Positions 46,891-55,319 of a DNA stretch of 64,000 bases are shown here, piece by piece. The stretch comes from Pseudomonas sp. SCA2728.1_7 (lineage in GTDB: Bacteria > Pseudomonadota > Gammaproteobacteria > Pseudomonadales > Pseudomonadaceae). Both the position numbers and the translations under genes were made by a program. The DNA lies in assembly GCF_018138145.1 (NCBI RefSeq), contig NZ_CP073104.1:5647001-5711000 (forward strand), given 5' to 3'. The notes beneath the pieces were generated by a model. The model did no database searches, was not told where the DNA came from, and saw nothing but the letters and a program-made list of their open reading frames with translations. Position 1 is the first letter of the stretch. The number at the start of each line of letters is the position of its first letter.

Positions 46891-47835
46891 TTATTCGCTG
46901 CGATGCGGGCGTGGATGGCTCAGGGCCTGATCGATCCAGGCCAGCACATCCGCGATCACTTCGTCGCGGTTGGTTTCGTTGAACAATTCGTGCCGCGCCT
47001 GCGGGTAGATCTGCAGTTGCAGGTGCTGGCTGCCGGCCGTGCGTAAGGCATTGGCCAGATCTGTCAGACGCTTGCCTTCACTCACCGGATCACATTCGCC
47101 GCCGATTACCAGCAGCGGCAGGCCCGGGTCGATCTGCGCGAGATTGGACGCTTTGCTGATCTGCTGCAAGCCGCCGAGCAGGTCGATCCACAGTTGATTG
47201 GTGCAGCGAAAGCCACACAGCGGGTCGTTGGCGTACAGGTCAACCTCGGCGGGATCACGACTCAGCCAGTCGAAGCGTGTGCGCACCGGTTTGAATTTGT
47301 TGTTGAACGAGCCGAACGACAGCCATTCGATCAGCGCACTGCGGCCCTTGCCACCCTGACGCAGTTTTTCCAGACGGGCGATCTGCCGCGCAGCGCGATA
47401 AAGCGCAACAGGCTGAAAGTTGGAACCACTGAGAATCGCCCCGTGCAGACTGGCGCTGTGATGCAGCAAATAACCTTGGGCGATGTAGCTGCCCATGCTG
47501 TGGCCCAGCAGGATGATCGGCACGCCGGGGTGCTGCTGGCCGATGTGCTGATTGAGGCTGGCCAGATCGCCGAGCACTTTGCACCAGCCGTCGTCATCGG
47601 CGAAGTGGCCGAGGGTTCCGTGATTGGCGGTTTTGCCATGTCCGCGCAAATCCGGGGCGTACACGCCATATCCTTTGTCGCAAAACGTGTCGGCCAGTCG
47701 CGCGTAGCGACCACTATGTTCAGCCATGCCGTGGGCCAGCAGGATCACCGCTTTCAACGGCGCCGTAGGCAGCCATTGATTGACGAACAGGCGGCTGCGG
47801 TCACTCGCGTCCAGCCATAGGGTGTCGTGGATCAT
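46891..47835 (-). CDS. Alpha/beta hydrolase, monoacylglycerol-lipase-like
   Basis: This 314-residue serine hydrolase has the nucleophile elbow LLGHSMGSYIAQGY and the oxyanion segment AVILLAHGMAEHSGRYARL, typical of lysophospholipase/monoglyceride lipase. The catalytic His is expected in ARHELFNE. It lies 42 bases before phaJ1 and is divergent from fadD2. It may supply free fatty acids to FadD. Confidence 0.87.
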   Translation of the reverse strand: MIHDTLWLDASDRSRLFVNQWLPTAPLKAVILLAHGMAEHSGRYARLADTFCDKGYGVYAPDLRGHGKTANHGTLGHFADDDGWCKVLGDLASLNQHIGQQHPGVPIILLGHSMGSYIAQGYLLHHSASLHGAILSGSNFQPVALYRAARQIARLEKLRQGGKGRSALIEWLSFGSFNNKFKPVRTRFDWLSRDPAEVDLYANDPLCGFRCTNQLWIDLLGGLQQISKASNLAQIDPGLPLLVIGGECDPVSEGKRLTDLANALRTAGSQHLQLQIYPQARHELFNETNRDEVIADVLAWIDQALSHPRPHRSE

Positions 47836-48035
47836 GGCGATTCCTTTGCTCAGAGTCGGATCATTGTATAGCGCGTCTGATCAGCCCACGCCACGGCAGG
47901 AAGATTCACACGATCAATGACGGCTTTGTCCATATTTGCCTCAATGGCCATAGCTGCTAGTGTCCGTGAAGCTCCGCTTTTTCAGAAATGACAGAAAGCG
48001 GCCCCGGATCGGCTCAGGTAAAGAGGACAAGAACA

Positions 48036-49724
48036 ATGCAACCTGATTTCTGGAACGATAAACGCCCGGCCGGCGTACCGCTGGACATCGACATGGGTGA
48101 GTTCAAGTCGGTGATCGAGGTGTTCGAGCGTTCCTGCAAGAAGTTCGCCGATCGCCCGGCGTTCAGCAACATGGGCATCACCCTGACCTACGCCGAGCTC
48201 GAGCGCCAGAGCGCTGCCTTCGCCGGTTACCTGCAAGCGCATACCGATCTGGTGCCGGGGGATCGCATTGCGGTACAGATGCCCAACGTCCTGCATTACC
48301 CGATTGCCGTGTTCGGTGCACTGCGTGCCGGGCTCATCGTGGTCAACACCAACCCGCTGTATACCGCGCGGGAGATGCGCCATCAGTTCAAGGATTCCGG
48401 CGCCCGCGCGCTGGTGTACCTGAACATGTTCGGCCAGAAAGTCCAGGAAGTGCTGCCCGACACCGACATTCAATACCTGATCGAAGCGAAGATGGGCGAC
48501 CTGATGCCCACCGCCAAGGGCTGGCTGGTCAACACCGTGGTCAGCAAAGTGAAGAAAATGGTCCCGGCGTATTCGCTGCCGCAGGCGATCTCCTTCAAGA
48601 GCGCACTGCGCATGGGCCGCGGCCTGGGGATCAAGCCGCTGAAGGTCAGCCTCGACGACATCGCTGTGCTGCAATACACCGGCGGCACCACCGGGCTGGC
48701 GAAAGGCGCGATGCTGACCCACGGCAATCTGGTGGCGAACATGCAGCAAGTGCGCGCCTGTCTCGCCCAACTCGGCCCGGACGGTCAGCCGCTGCTGCGC
48801 GAAGGCCAGGAAGTGATGATCGCGCCGCTGCCGCTCTATCACATCTATGCCTTCACCGCGAACTGCATGTGCATGATGGTTTCCGGCAACCACAACGTGC
48901 TGATCACCAACCCGCGCGACATTGCCGGCTTCATCAAGGAGCTGAAGAACTGGCGCTTCTCGGCGTTGCTGGGTTTGAACACCTTATTCGTCGCGCTGAT
49001 GGAACACGCGGATTTCAAGACCCTCGATTTCTCCAGCCTGAAACTCACCAACTCCGGTGGCACCGCGCTGGTCAAGGCTACCGCCGAGCGCTGGGAGCAG
49101 ATGACCGGGTGCCGCATCACCGAAGGCTACGGCCTCACCGAAACCTCGCCGGTGGCCTGCACCAACCCGTACGGCGATCAGTCGCGTCTGGGCACGGTCG
49201 GTTTGCCGGTGCCGGGCACGTTGCTGAAAGTCATCAACGATGACGGTGTCGAACAGCCGATGGGCGAGCGCGGCGAGTTGTGCATCAAAGGCCCGCAGAT
49301 CATGAAGGGCTATTGGCACAAGCCTGAGGCCACGGCCGAAGTGCTGGATGCCGAGGGCTGGTTCAAGTCCGGTGATATCGCGGTGATCGATCCGGACGGT
49401 TTCGTGCGCATCGTCGATCGCAAGAAGGACATGATCATCGTCTCCGGTTTCAACGTGTACCCCAACGAAATCGAAGACGTGGTGATGGCCCATCCGAAAG
49501 TCGCCAACTGCGCGGTGATCGGTGTGCCGGACGAGCGTTCGGGCGAGGCGGTGAAGCTGTTTGTGGTGGCGCGGGAAACCGGGGTCAGCCTCGAAGAGCT
49601 CAAGGCCTACTGCAAAGAGAATTTCACTGCGTATAAGGTGCCGAAACACATCGTGTTGCGTGAGTCATTGCCGATGACGCCTGTCGGGAAAATTCTGCGG
49701 CGCGAGTTGCGCGATATCGCGTAA
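48036..49724 (+). CDS. fadD2: Long-chain fatty acid-CoA ligase, FadD2 type
   Basis: Starting at MQPDFWNDKRPAGVPLDIDM (AGAGGA eight bases upstream) it has 562 residues. The AMP-binding motif YTGGTTGLAKGAMLTH, the A5 region YGLTETSPV and the FACS motif DGFVRIVDRKKDMIIVSGFN identify an acyl-CoA synthetase. It activates fatty acids at the inner membrane. It is the first of two tandem paralogues, in the order of PA3300-PA3299. Confidence 0.94.
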   Translation: MQPDFWNDKRPAGVPLDIDMGEFKSVIEVFERSCKKFADRPAFSNMGITLTYAELERQSAAFAGYLQAHTDLVPGDRIAVQMPNVLHYPIAVFGALRAGLIVVNTNPLYTAREMRHQFKDSGARALVYLNMFGQKVQEVLPDTDIQYLIEAKMGDLMPTAKGWLVNTVVSKVKKMVPAYSLPQAISFKSALRMGRGLGIKPLKVSLDDIAVLQYTGGTTGLAKGAMLTHGNLVANMQQVRACLAQLGPDGQPLLREGQEVMIAPLPLYHIYAFTANCMCMMVSGNHNVLITNPRDIAGFIKELKNWRFSALLGLNTLFVALMEHADFKTLDFSSLKLTNSGGTALVKATAERWEQMTGCRITEGYGLTETSPVACTNPYGDQSRLGTVGLPVPGTLLKVINDDGVEQPMGERGELCIKGPQIMKGYWHKPEATAEVLDAEGWFKSGDIAVIDPDGFVRIVDRKKDMIIVSGFNVYPNEIEDVVMAHPKVANCAVIGVPDERSGEAVKLFVVARETGVSLEELKAYCKENFTAYKVPKHIVLRESLPMTPVGKILRRELRDIA

Positions 49725-49747
49725 AAATCAACGGCTGCGCTGCGCGC

Positions 49748-49820
49748 ATTCGCGAGCAGGCTCGCTCCCACAGGGAAAGATGTGATCCTTGTGGGAGCGA
49801 GCCTGCTCGCGAATTTTTTT
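49748..49820 (+). terminator. REP pair acting as terminator after fadD2
   Basis: ATTCGCGAGCAGGCTCGCTC on one side pairs with GAGCGAGCCTGCTCGCGAAT on the other, with only a short central loop, followed by TTTTTT. Its arms are longer paired and its loop shorter than in the other REPINs here, so it is a good intrinsic terminator. Confidence 0.75.
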
Positions 49821-49896
49821 GGCCGATGTCCCCGAAAACCGGGGCTTTCAAGGTGGTCTAGGATTTTTGCTCTAAAATGACTGCTAGATAGTCTTG

Positions 49897-49912
49897 AGTC
49901 ATCATAGTGACT
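49897..49912 (+). promoter_or_regulatory. Inverted repeat upstream of fadD1
   Basis: AGTCA-TCATAG-TGACT is a perfect 5-bp inverted repeat, and a further TGACT lies at 49878-49882. It is about 170 bases before fadD1 and may be an operator for an unknown regulator. Confidence 0.35.
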
Positions 49913-50080
49913 GTAGGGGCCGCTTTTGGCTCTAGTCGACCCTTGGCAAAGCTGCTACTCTCGGCGCGCTTTGTGACTTCTCGGCCTATATAAAAGCCAG
50001 ATTCACCAATACCAAACACACACCAATAATAATCGCATCAAATGCGGTGAAGAATTCGCGTTGCTGAGGAGTGGGCTTCC

Positions 50081-51778
50081 ATGATCGAAGACTTTTGGAA
50101 GGATAAATACCCGGCTGGAATTGCTGCCGACATCAATCCGGACGAGTATCCGAACATTCAGGCAGTGTTGAAGCAATCCTGCCAACGCTTCGCCAACAAA
50201 CCGGCTTTCAGCAACCTGGGCAAGACAATCACCTACGGTGAATTGTACGAATTGTCCGGTGCGTTTGCCGCGTATCTGCAACAGCATACCGATTTGCAGC
50301 CCGGCGATCGAATCGCCGTGCAACTGCCCAACGTTCTGCAGTACCCGGTGGCCGTCTTCGGTGCGATTCGCGCCGGGCTGATCGTGGTCAACACCAACCC
50401 GCTGTACACCGCGCGGGAAATGGAACACCAATTCAACGACTCCGGTGCCAAAGCCCTTGTTTGTCTTGCGAACATGGCGCACCTGGCCGAAACCGTGGTG
50501 CCGAAAACCGGCGTCAAACACGTCATCGTCACCGAGGTCGCCGACCTGCTGCCGCCGATCAAGCGTCTGCTGATCAACAGCGTCATCAAGTACGTGAAGA
50601 AGATGGTGCCGGCCTATCATCTGCCCAAAGCCGTCAAGTTCAACGACGTGTTGAGCAAGGGCCAGGGCCAACCGGTGGCCGAAGCCAATCCGGATAGCGG
50701 CGATGTGGCAGTGCTGCAATACACCGGCGGCACCACCGGCGTGGCCAAAGGCGCGATGCTGACCCATCGCAACCTCGTCGCCAACATGCTGCAGTGCAAA
50801 GCGCTGATGGGCTCCAACCTCAATGAAGGTTGCGAGATCCTGATCACGCCGCTGCCGCTGTACCACATCTATGCGTTCACCTTTCATTGCATGGCGATGA
50901 TGCTGATCGGCAACCACAACATCCTGATCAGCAACCCGCGCGATCTGCCGGCGATGGTCAAGGAACTGTCGAAGTGGAAGTTCAGCGGTTTCGTCGGCTT
51001 GAACACGCTGTTCGTGGCGCTGTGCAACAACGAAGGTTTCCGCAAGCTGGATTTCTCGGCGCTGAAAGTCACCTTGTCCGGCGGCATGGCCCTGCAACTG
51101 GCCGCTGCCGAGCGCTGGAAAGCGGTCACCGGTTGCGCCATCTGCGAAGGTTACGGCATGACCGAAACCAGTCCGGTGGCCACGGTCAATCCGATCCAGA
51201 ATATCCAGATCGGCACCATCGGCATTCCAGTGCCATCGACCCTGTGCAAAGTCATCGATGATTCCGGCGTCGAGCAGCCGCTGGGTGAAATCGGCGAGCT
51301 GTGCGTCAAGGGTCCGCAAGTGATGAAGGGCTACTGGCAGCGTCAGGAAGCCACCGATGAAATGCTCGACAGCGAAGGCTGGCTGAAGACCGGTGACATC
51401 GCGCTGATCCAGCCGGACGGCTACATGCGCATTGTCGATCGCAAGAAAGACATGATTCTGGTCTCCGGTTTCAACGTTTACCCGAACGAACTGGAAGACG
51501 TGCTGGCGACCTTGCCGGGCGTGTTGCAGTGCGCGGCCATCGGCGTGCCGGACGAGAAGTCGGGTGAGGCGATCAAGATTTTCATTGTTGCCAAACCGGG
51601 CGTGACGCTGACCAAGGAAACGGTGATGGAGCACATGCGCGCCAACGTCACCGGCTACAAGGTACCGCGCTCGGTGGAGTTCCGCGATGCGCTGCCGACC
51701 ACCAACGTCGGCAAGATCTTGCGTCGCGAGCTGCGGGATGAAGAGCTGAAGAAGATCAAGGCCAAGTCCGCCGCCTAA
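50081..51778 (+). CDS. fadD1: Long-chain fatty acid-CoA ligase, FadD1 type
   Basis: This 565-residue paralogue of the upstream ligase has YTGGTTGVAKGAMLTH, YGMTETSPV and DGYMRIVDRKKDMILVSGFN. FadD1 of P. aeruginosa prefers long-chain fatty acids. GAGGAGTGG precedes the start. The gap behind fadD2 with its terminator suggests separate transcription. A terminator follows it. Confidence 0.94.
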   Translation: MIEDFWKDKYPAGIAADINPDEYPNIQAVLKQSCQRFANKPAFSNLGKTITYGELYELSGAFAAYLQQHTDLQPGDRIAVQLPNVLQYPVAVFGAIRAGLIVVNTNPLYTAREMEHQFNDSGAKALVCLANMAHLAETVVPKTGVKHVIVTEVADLLPPIKRLLINSVIKYVKKMVPAYHLPKAVKFNDVLSKGQGQPVAEANPDSGDVAVLQYTGGTTGVAKGAMLTHRNLVANMLQCKALMGSNLNEGCEILITPLPLYHIYAFTFHCMAMMLIGNHNILISNPRDLPAMVKELSKWKFSGFVGLNTLFVALCNNEGFRKLDFSALKVTLSGGMALQLAAAERWKAVTGCAICEGYGMTETSPVATVNPIQNIQIGTIGIPVPSTLCKVIDDSGVEQPLGEIGELCVKGPQVMKGYWQRQEATDEMLDSEGWLKTGDIALIQPDGYMRIVDRKKDMILVSGFNVYPNELEDVLATLPGVLQCAAIGVPDEKSGEAIKIFIVAKPGVTLTKETVMEHMRANVTGYKVPRSVEFRDALPTTNVGKILRRELRDEELKKIKAKSAA

Positions 51779-51785
51779 AAACACC

Positions 51786-51811
51786 AAGCCCCGCAGATGC
51801 GGGGCTTTTTG
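51786..51811 (+). terminator. Terminator after fadD1
   Basis: AAGCCCCGC and GCGGGGCTT form a stem around a four-base loop, then TTTTTG. It is eight bases after the stop. Confidence 0.92.
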
Positions 51812-51852
51812 TTGGTGTATGCGGGGGAGTTTGCAGTGCCCGGTAAATCCTA

Positions 51853-52010
51853 CCCCTCACCCCAACCCTCTCCCCCAAGGGGGCGAGGGGGAAGGGAGCC
51901 GATCGGGGGCCTTTCAGAACCTGAGTTCGACTCGATATCTCAGGTCGGTGTAGCTCGCCCAAACACCTCGGTCAGTCCCCTCTCCCTTTGGGAGAGGGTT
52001 AGGGTGAGGG
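51853..52010. repeat. Short mosaic repeat
   Basis: The head CCCTCACCCCAACCCTCTCC and tail GGGTTAGGGTGAGGGG enclose a short core (TTCGACTCGATATCTCAGGT) that lacks part of the usual sequence. It lies between the convergent fadD1 and the next gene. Confidence 0.8.
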
Positions 52011-52031
52011 GAAAAGGGGACAGCACAAATC

Positions 52032-52409
52032 CTACTGACGAAACGGCGCAAAATTCACGTTAGTCCCCGCCGGACGCATGTCCTGCAGATACGAATCCTT
52101 GTCCGCACTCAATTCCAGGCTCAACGCCGCTTTACGCTTGCCCTCGTTACGAATCACCAGCCCTTCAAGCTTTTCACGCAGAAACACCGTCGGCACTTTC
52201 AGGTGCAGCAGTTCATCGGTGGCCGGCGTGTGCATCAGCAAGTGAATCCACTCGTACTGACCGATGGCCAGACGCGACACTGGCAGGTCGAACCACCAGA
52301 TGTTGCGGTTACGGTTCAGTTCGGCGAAGTGGCAGTTGTTGGTGCCGAGCACGGCACCGCCCAGTTCCTTGTTGCGTCGGGCGATGGCCTGCGTTTTATC
52401 GAGTTTCAT
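52032..52409 (-). CDS. Uncharacterised conserved protein
   Basis: Starting at MKLDKTQAIARRNKELGGAV, with AGGAATGTT as ribosome site, it has 125 residues and no signal peptide or membrane segment. I do not recognise a named domain. It has a conserved-looking middle (NNCHFAELNRNRNIWWFDLP) and a mixed alpha/beta content. Nothing in the surroundings suggests a job. Confidence 0.75.
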   Translation of the reverse strand: MKLDKTQAIARRNKELGGAVLGTNNCHFAELNRNRNIWWFDLPVSRLAIGQYEWIHLLMHTPATDELLHLKVPTVFLREKLEGLVIRNEGKRKAALSLELSADKDSYLQDMRPAGTNVNFAPFRQ

Positions 52410-52606
52410 AACATTCCTGCGGTATCGGTTCCTGGCGCGTGGCGCCCATATGGTGGGCATTCTCGTGGGTTGGGCAGCAAACATAAAGCCCAACCTGCAC
52501 GCCACGACGAAATGAACCCCTGAAAATAAATGAAACTTGGCGCAAACCCGGCCAGTCAATCATTACGTACTGACTTTTCCCCCTAATTGCACCAAGGAGA
52601 AACACC

Positions 52607-52798
52607 ATGAGTAGCACAGGCGATAAAGTAAAAGGCATGGCCAACGAAGCGGTCGGCAACGTCAAGCAAGGCGTCGGTAAAGCCACCGACAACACCAAGC
52701 TGCAAGCCGAAGGCAAGATTCAAGAGAAAAAAGGCGAAGCCCAGCAAGCCGTCGGCAAAGCCAAGGACGCGGTCAAAAAAGGTGTCGACAAGGCGTAA
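52607..52798 (+). CDS. CsbD-family stress protein
   Basis: This 63-residue, Lys- and Ala-rich, hydrophilic protein has two GNVKQGVGKATDN-like repeats (KGMANEAVGNVKQGVGKAT, then AQQAVGKAKDAVKKG), typical of CsbD. Its homologues are induced by general stress. AAGGAGAAACACC precedes the start. It is monocistronic, with a terminator behind it. A loose match to an AlgU-type promoter (GAAACTT about 80 bases upstream) is too weak to call. Confidence 0.92.
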   Translation: MSSTGDKVKGMANEAVGNVKQGVGKATDNTKLQAEGKIQEKKGEAQQAVGKAKDAVKKGVDKA

Positions 52799-52823
52799 CT
52801 CAGCCTTGAACGAAATACACGAG

Positions 52824-52848
52824 CGGCCATCCAAGGATGGCCGTTTTT
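52824..52848 (+). terminator. Terminator after the CsbD gene
   Basis: CGGCCATCC and GGATGGCCG form a 9-bp stem around two bases, followed by TTTTT. Confidence 0.93.
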
Positions 52849-52961
52849 GTGTCAAAAGCCTGCAGCAACCCGACGAGGTTCGCCAAACAGGCTAACGTGA
52901 TGTAAAAAACGCCCCTGAGTCGCCACGACTTCAACCTGTTCTGCGGCGAAAGGAGACGCGA

Positions 52962-53912
52962 ATGATTTTTCCGGACATGAAAGGTCTGCCCCTGCACCGG
53001 GTGATGGTGCGCACGGTCACTGAATTCGTTGACGACGAGATGTCGACCTACGCCTCGGCACTGGCTTACCAGATGCTGTTCTCGCTGTTCCCGTTCATTC
53101 TGTTCCTGATCGCCCTGATCGGTTTCCTGCACCTGCCGGACTTTTTCTCCTGGCTGCGCTTGCAGTCGGAACTGGTCCTGCCACCGCAGGCGCTGGAGCA
53201 GGTCAATCCGGTGATTGACCAGTTGCAGCAGTCCAAGGGTGGCCTGCTTTCAGTCGGTATCGTGATCGCCCTGTACACCGCATCCGCCGGTGTGCGCTTG
53301 ATGATGAGTGCGATGAACGCGGCGTACGACGTGGTCGAAGGCCGACCGGTCTGGAAGCGCTTCCCATTGTCGATTTTCTACACCGTCGGCATCGCCGGCA
53401 TGCTGCTGGTGGCCGCCGCGCTGATGGTGCTCGGGCCGCAGGTGATGGGCTGGATCGCCGCGCAGGTGGGGCTGGAAGACTTCATCGTCACCGTGTGGAC
53501 CATCGCGCGCTGGCCGGTGATCGTGATTCTGATGATGGTCGCCGTGGCCCTGATTTACTACGTGATGCCCGACGTCAAACAGGAATTCCGCTTCATCACA
53601 CCCGGTTCGGTATTGGCCGTGGTGGTGTGGATCATCGCCTCGTTGGGCTTTGCTTTCTACGTGAAAACCTTCGCCAACTACAACGCGATGTATGGCAGCA
53701 TCGGGGCGATCATCGTGCTGTTGCTGTACTTCTACATTTCCGCCGCGGTGCTATTGCTCGGCGCCGAGATGAACGCGGTGATCGAGCACATGTCCAGCGA
53801 GGGCAAGGATGCGGGTGAAAAAGTCCCCGGCGAACTCGATGAACATCCCAAACAACACGTCTCGGGCCTGGGCCGCGATCATTCGCTCAAGCCGGACACT
53901 GACGAAGTCTGA
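52962..53912 (+). CDS. YihY/BrkB-family inner-membrane protein
   Basis: This 316-residue protein has about six membrane segments. [21 protein letters not shown] at about residue 30 and [20 protein letters not shown] with [12 protein letters not shown] near the end are family landmarks. Once annotated as RNase BN or as virulence factor, its role is unclear. It lies two bases before a peptide deformylase gene, so the two are cotranscribed. AAGGAGACGCG precedes the ATG. Confidence 0.9.
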   Translation: MIFPDMKGLPLHRVMVRTVTEFVDDEMSTYASALAYQMLFSLFPFILFLIALIGFLHLPDFFSWLRLQSELVLPPQALEQVNPVIDQLQQSKGGLLSVGIVIALYTASAGVRLMMSAMNAAYDVVEGRPVWKRFPLSIFYTVGIAGMLLVAAALMVLGPQVMGWIAAQVGLEDFIVTVWTIARWPVIVILMMVAVALIYYVMPDVKQEFRFITPGSVLAVVVWIIASLGFAFYVKTFANYNAMYGSIGAIIVLLLYFYISAAVLLLGAEMNAVIEHMSSEGKDAGEKVPGELDEHPKQHVSGLGRDHSLKPDTDEV

Positions 53913-53914
53913 TC

Positions 53915-54454
53915 ATGATCCGTGAAATTCTGAAAATGGGCGACGAGCGCCTGCTGCGCATCGCCCCGCCCGTGCCGGCCGAGATGTTCGACAGCCCCGA
54001 GCTGTGGCAACTGATCGACGACATGTTCCAGACCATGGAAAGCGTCGGTGGCGTTGGCCTGGCTGCGCCGCAGATCGGTGTCGATCTGCAATTGGTGATC
54101 TTTGGTTTCGAACACAGTGAACGTTACCCGGACGCTGAAGCGGTGCCGCAGACGATCCTGATCAATCCGCTGATCACCCCGCTGAGTCCACTGACGGAAG
54201 AGGGCTTTGAAGGCTGTCTGTCGGTGCCGGGTTTGCGTGGCGCGGTGGATCGTTATCAGCAGATTCGCTACGAAGGATTTGATCCGAAGGGTGAGCCGAT
54301 TGTGCGCGTTGCGTCAGGTTTCCACGCACGGGTTGTGCAGCACGAATGCGATCACCTGATCGGCCGGTTGTACCCGTCGCGCATCACCGACTTCAGCAAG
54401 TTCGGTTTTACCGAAGTGATGTTCCCGGATCTCGATCCCACCGCTGACGATTGA
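53915..54454 (+). CDS. Peptide deformylase
   Basis: This 179-residue enzyme has the three deformylase motifs: [21 protein letters not shown] (metal Cys) and [13 protein letters not shown] (metal His pair, catalytic Glu). It removes the formyl group from nascent protein N-termini. It is not next to fmt, so it is probably an additional copy (Def2 type) and not the housekeeping one. Confidence 0.94.
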   Translation: MIREILKMGDERLLRIAPPVPAEMFDSPELWQLIDDMFQTMESVGGVGLAAPQIGVDLQLVIFGFEHSERYPDAEAVPQTILINPLITPLSPLTEEGFEGCLSVPGLRGAVDRYQQIRYEGFDPKGEPIVRVASGFHARVVQHECDHLIGRLYPSRITDFSKFGFTEVMFPDLDPTADD

Positions 54455-54478
54455 TCCCCGGGAACACCACACCCCCCC

Positions 54479-54567
54479 TGTAGGAGTGAGCCTGCTCGCG
54501 ATAGCGGTCTGTCAGTGACATTTTCGGTGACAGACATACCGCTATCGCGAGCAGGCTCACTCCTACA
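54479..54567. repeat. REPIN 10
   Basis: Complete arms with GCGATAGCGG and CCGCTATCGC enclose a loop with GTCAGTGACATTTTCGGTGA. It lies between the convergent deformylase and GNAT genes. Confidence 0.9.
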
Positions 54568-54577
54568 AGGTTTTGCG

Positions 54578-54994
54578 TCAGATTGAAGGAGCCAGCTCCA
54601 TCGCAATCATCGGCTTGCTCCGCGCATACCGGCTCAACCGCTCCGCCATCGCTTGCGGCAGCGCCGGGTCGAAGGTGAACCCGCGTCGCTCATAAAACTC
54701 ACGCAAATCCGGATGACAGAACAGCCACACCGGCTCGCTCACATCCTGCACCGCCGTTGCAATCAACTGCGCGGCAAGCCCTTGTTCGCGACAGCCAGGA
54801 TCAACAAACAACCCGGTCAACCAATGCCCACCCGCCACCGGTCGCAAGCACAACGCGGCTACAATCTCTCCGCGCCGCGCGACCCACAATTGCGCATCAC
54901 GAACCGCTTTCATCGAGGATTGGTGGCTGCGGTAAAACTTGTTCATCAACGGCCATAACGACTCGTCGAGCAGGCTGTATTGGGTGTCGGGCAT
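54578..54994 (-). CDS. GNAT-family N-acetyltransferase
   Basis: This 138-residue single-domain protein has the acetyl-CoA loop region LFVDPGCREQGLAAQLIATA and the C-terminal FYERRGFTFD typical of GNAT. The substrate is unknown. It is monocistronic. Confidence 0.85.
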   Translation of the reverse strand: MPDTQYSLLDESLWPLMNKFYRSHQSSMKAVRDAQLWVARRGEIVAALCLRPVAGGHWLTGLFVDPGCREQGLAAQLIATAVQDVSEPVWLFCHPDLREFYERRGFTFDPALPQAMAERLSRYARSKPMIAMELAPSI

Positions 54995-55096
54995 GGGATC
55001 GGACTGTCGGTGGGCAAAGCGACGATTATAAAAGAACGCACGGCTCTGGATAGGTGTATACCTGACCTCACATCCCCTGTGAGTGGAGTACGCATC

Positions 55097-55207
55097 ATGT
55101 CCAAAGGTATGGATTCAAAGAAAGCCGCGAAGAAGAAACCGGCCAAGACCGCGATTGAAAAACGCGCGGAGAAGAAAGCCAAGAAAGTCGACATCTTCGG
55201 TCACTGA
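55097..55207 (+). CDS. Lysine-rich 36-residue protein
   Basis: It starts MSKGMDSKKAAKKKPAKTAI and ends VDIFGH, with 14 Lys and 7 Ala. GTGGAG lies ten bases before the ATG and a stem-loop follows the stop. The strong base composition and good ribosome site suggest a real gene. It resembles short basic Pseudomonas proteins annotated as hypothetical. It may bind nucleic acid. Confidence 0.65.
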   Translation: MSKGMDSKKAAKKKPAKTAIEKRAEKKAKKVDIFGH

Positions 55208-55219
55208 TCACGCCTTTCC

Positions 55220-55240
55220 GGAGCCCGGTTCTCGGGCTCC
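55220..55240 (+). other. Stem-loop after the 36-residue protein gene
   Basis: GGAGCCCG and CGGGCTCC form an 8-bp stem around a five-base loop, 13 bases past the stop. Only a weak T run follows, so termination is uncertain. Confidence 0.55.
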
Positions 55241-55319
55241 TGCCTGCACCCGAAAATAATCTGCAAGATTGCACCGCGTCGTTGCACAGAAGGGCAAGAA
55301 TCCCGTTCCGAGCAACGCC

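Larger units (their letters stand above)
49725..50080 (+). other. Intergenic region between fadD2 and fadD1
   Basis: It holds a hairpin REPIN with T tract (49748-49820), a small CCCCG/CGGGG stem (49830-49844) and three TGACT/AGTCA elements (49878-49912). A TATATAAAA stretch follows at about 49988 and an AATAATAA motif at about 50026. fadD1 therefore likely has its own promoter. No gene is visible. Confidence 0.6.

Noticed and set aside
52528..52560. AlgU-type promoter before the CsbD gene
   Set aside because: GAAACTT is present but the -10 (TCAAT) does not match TCTGA well.
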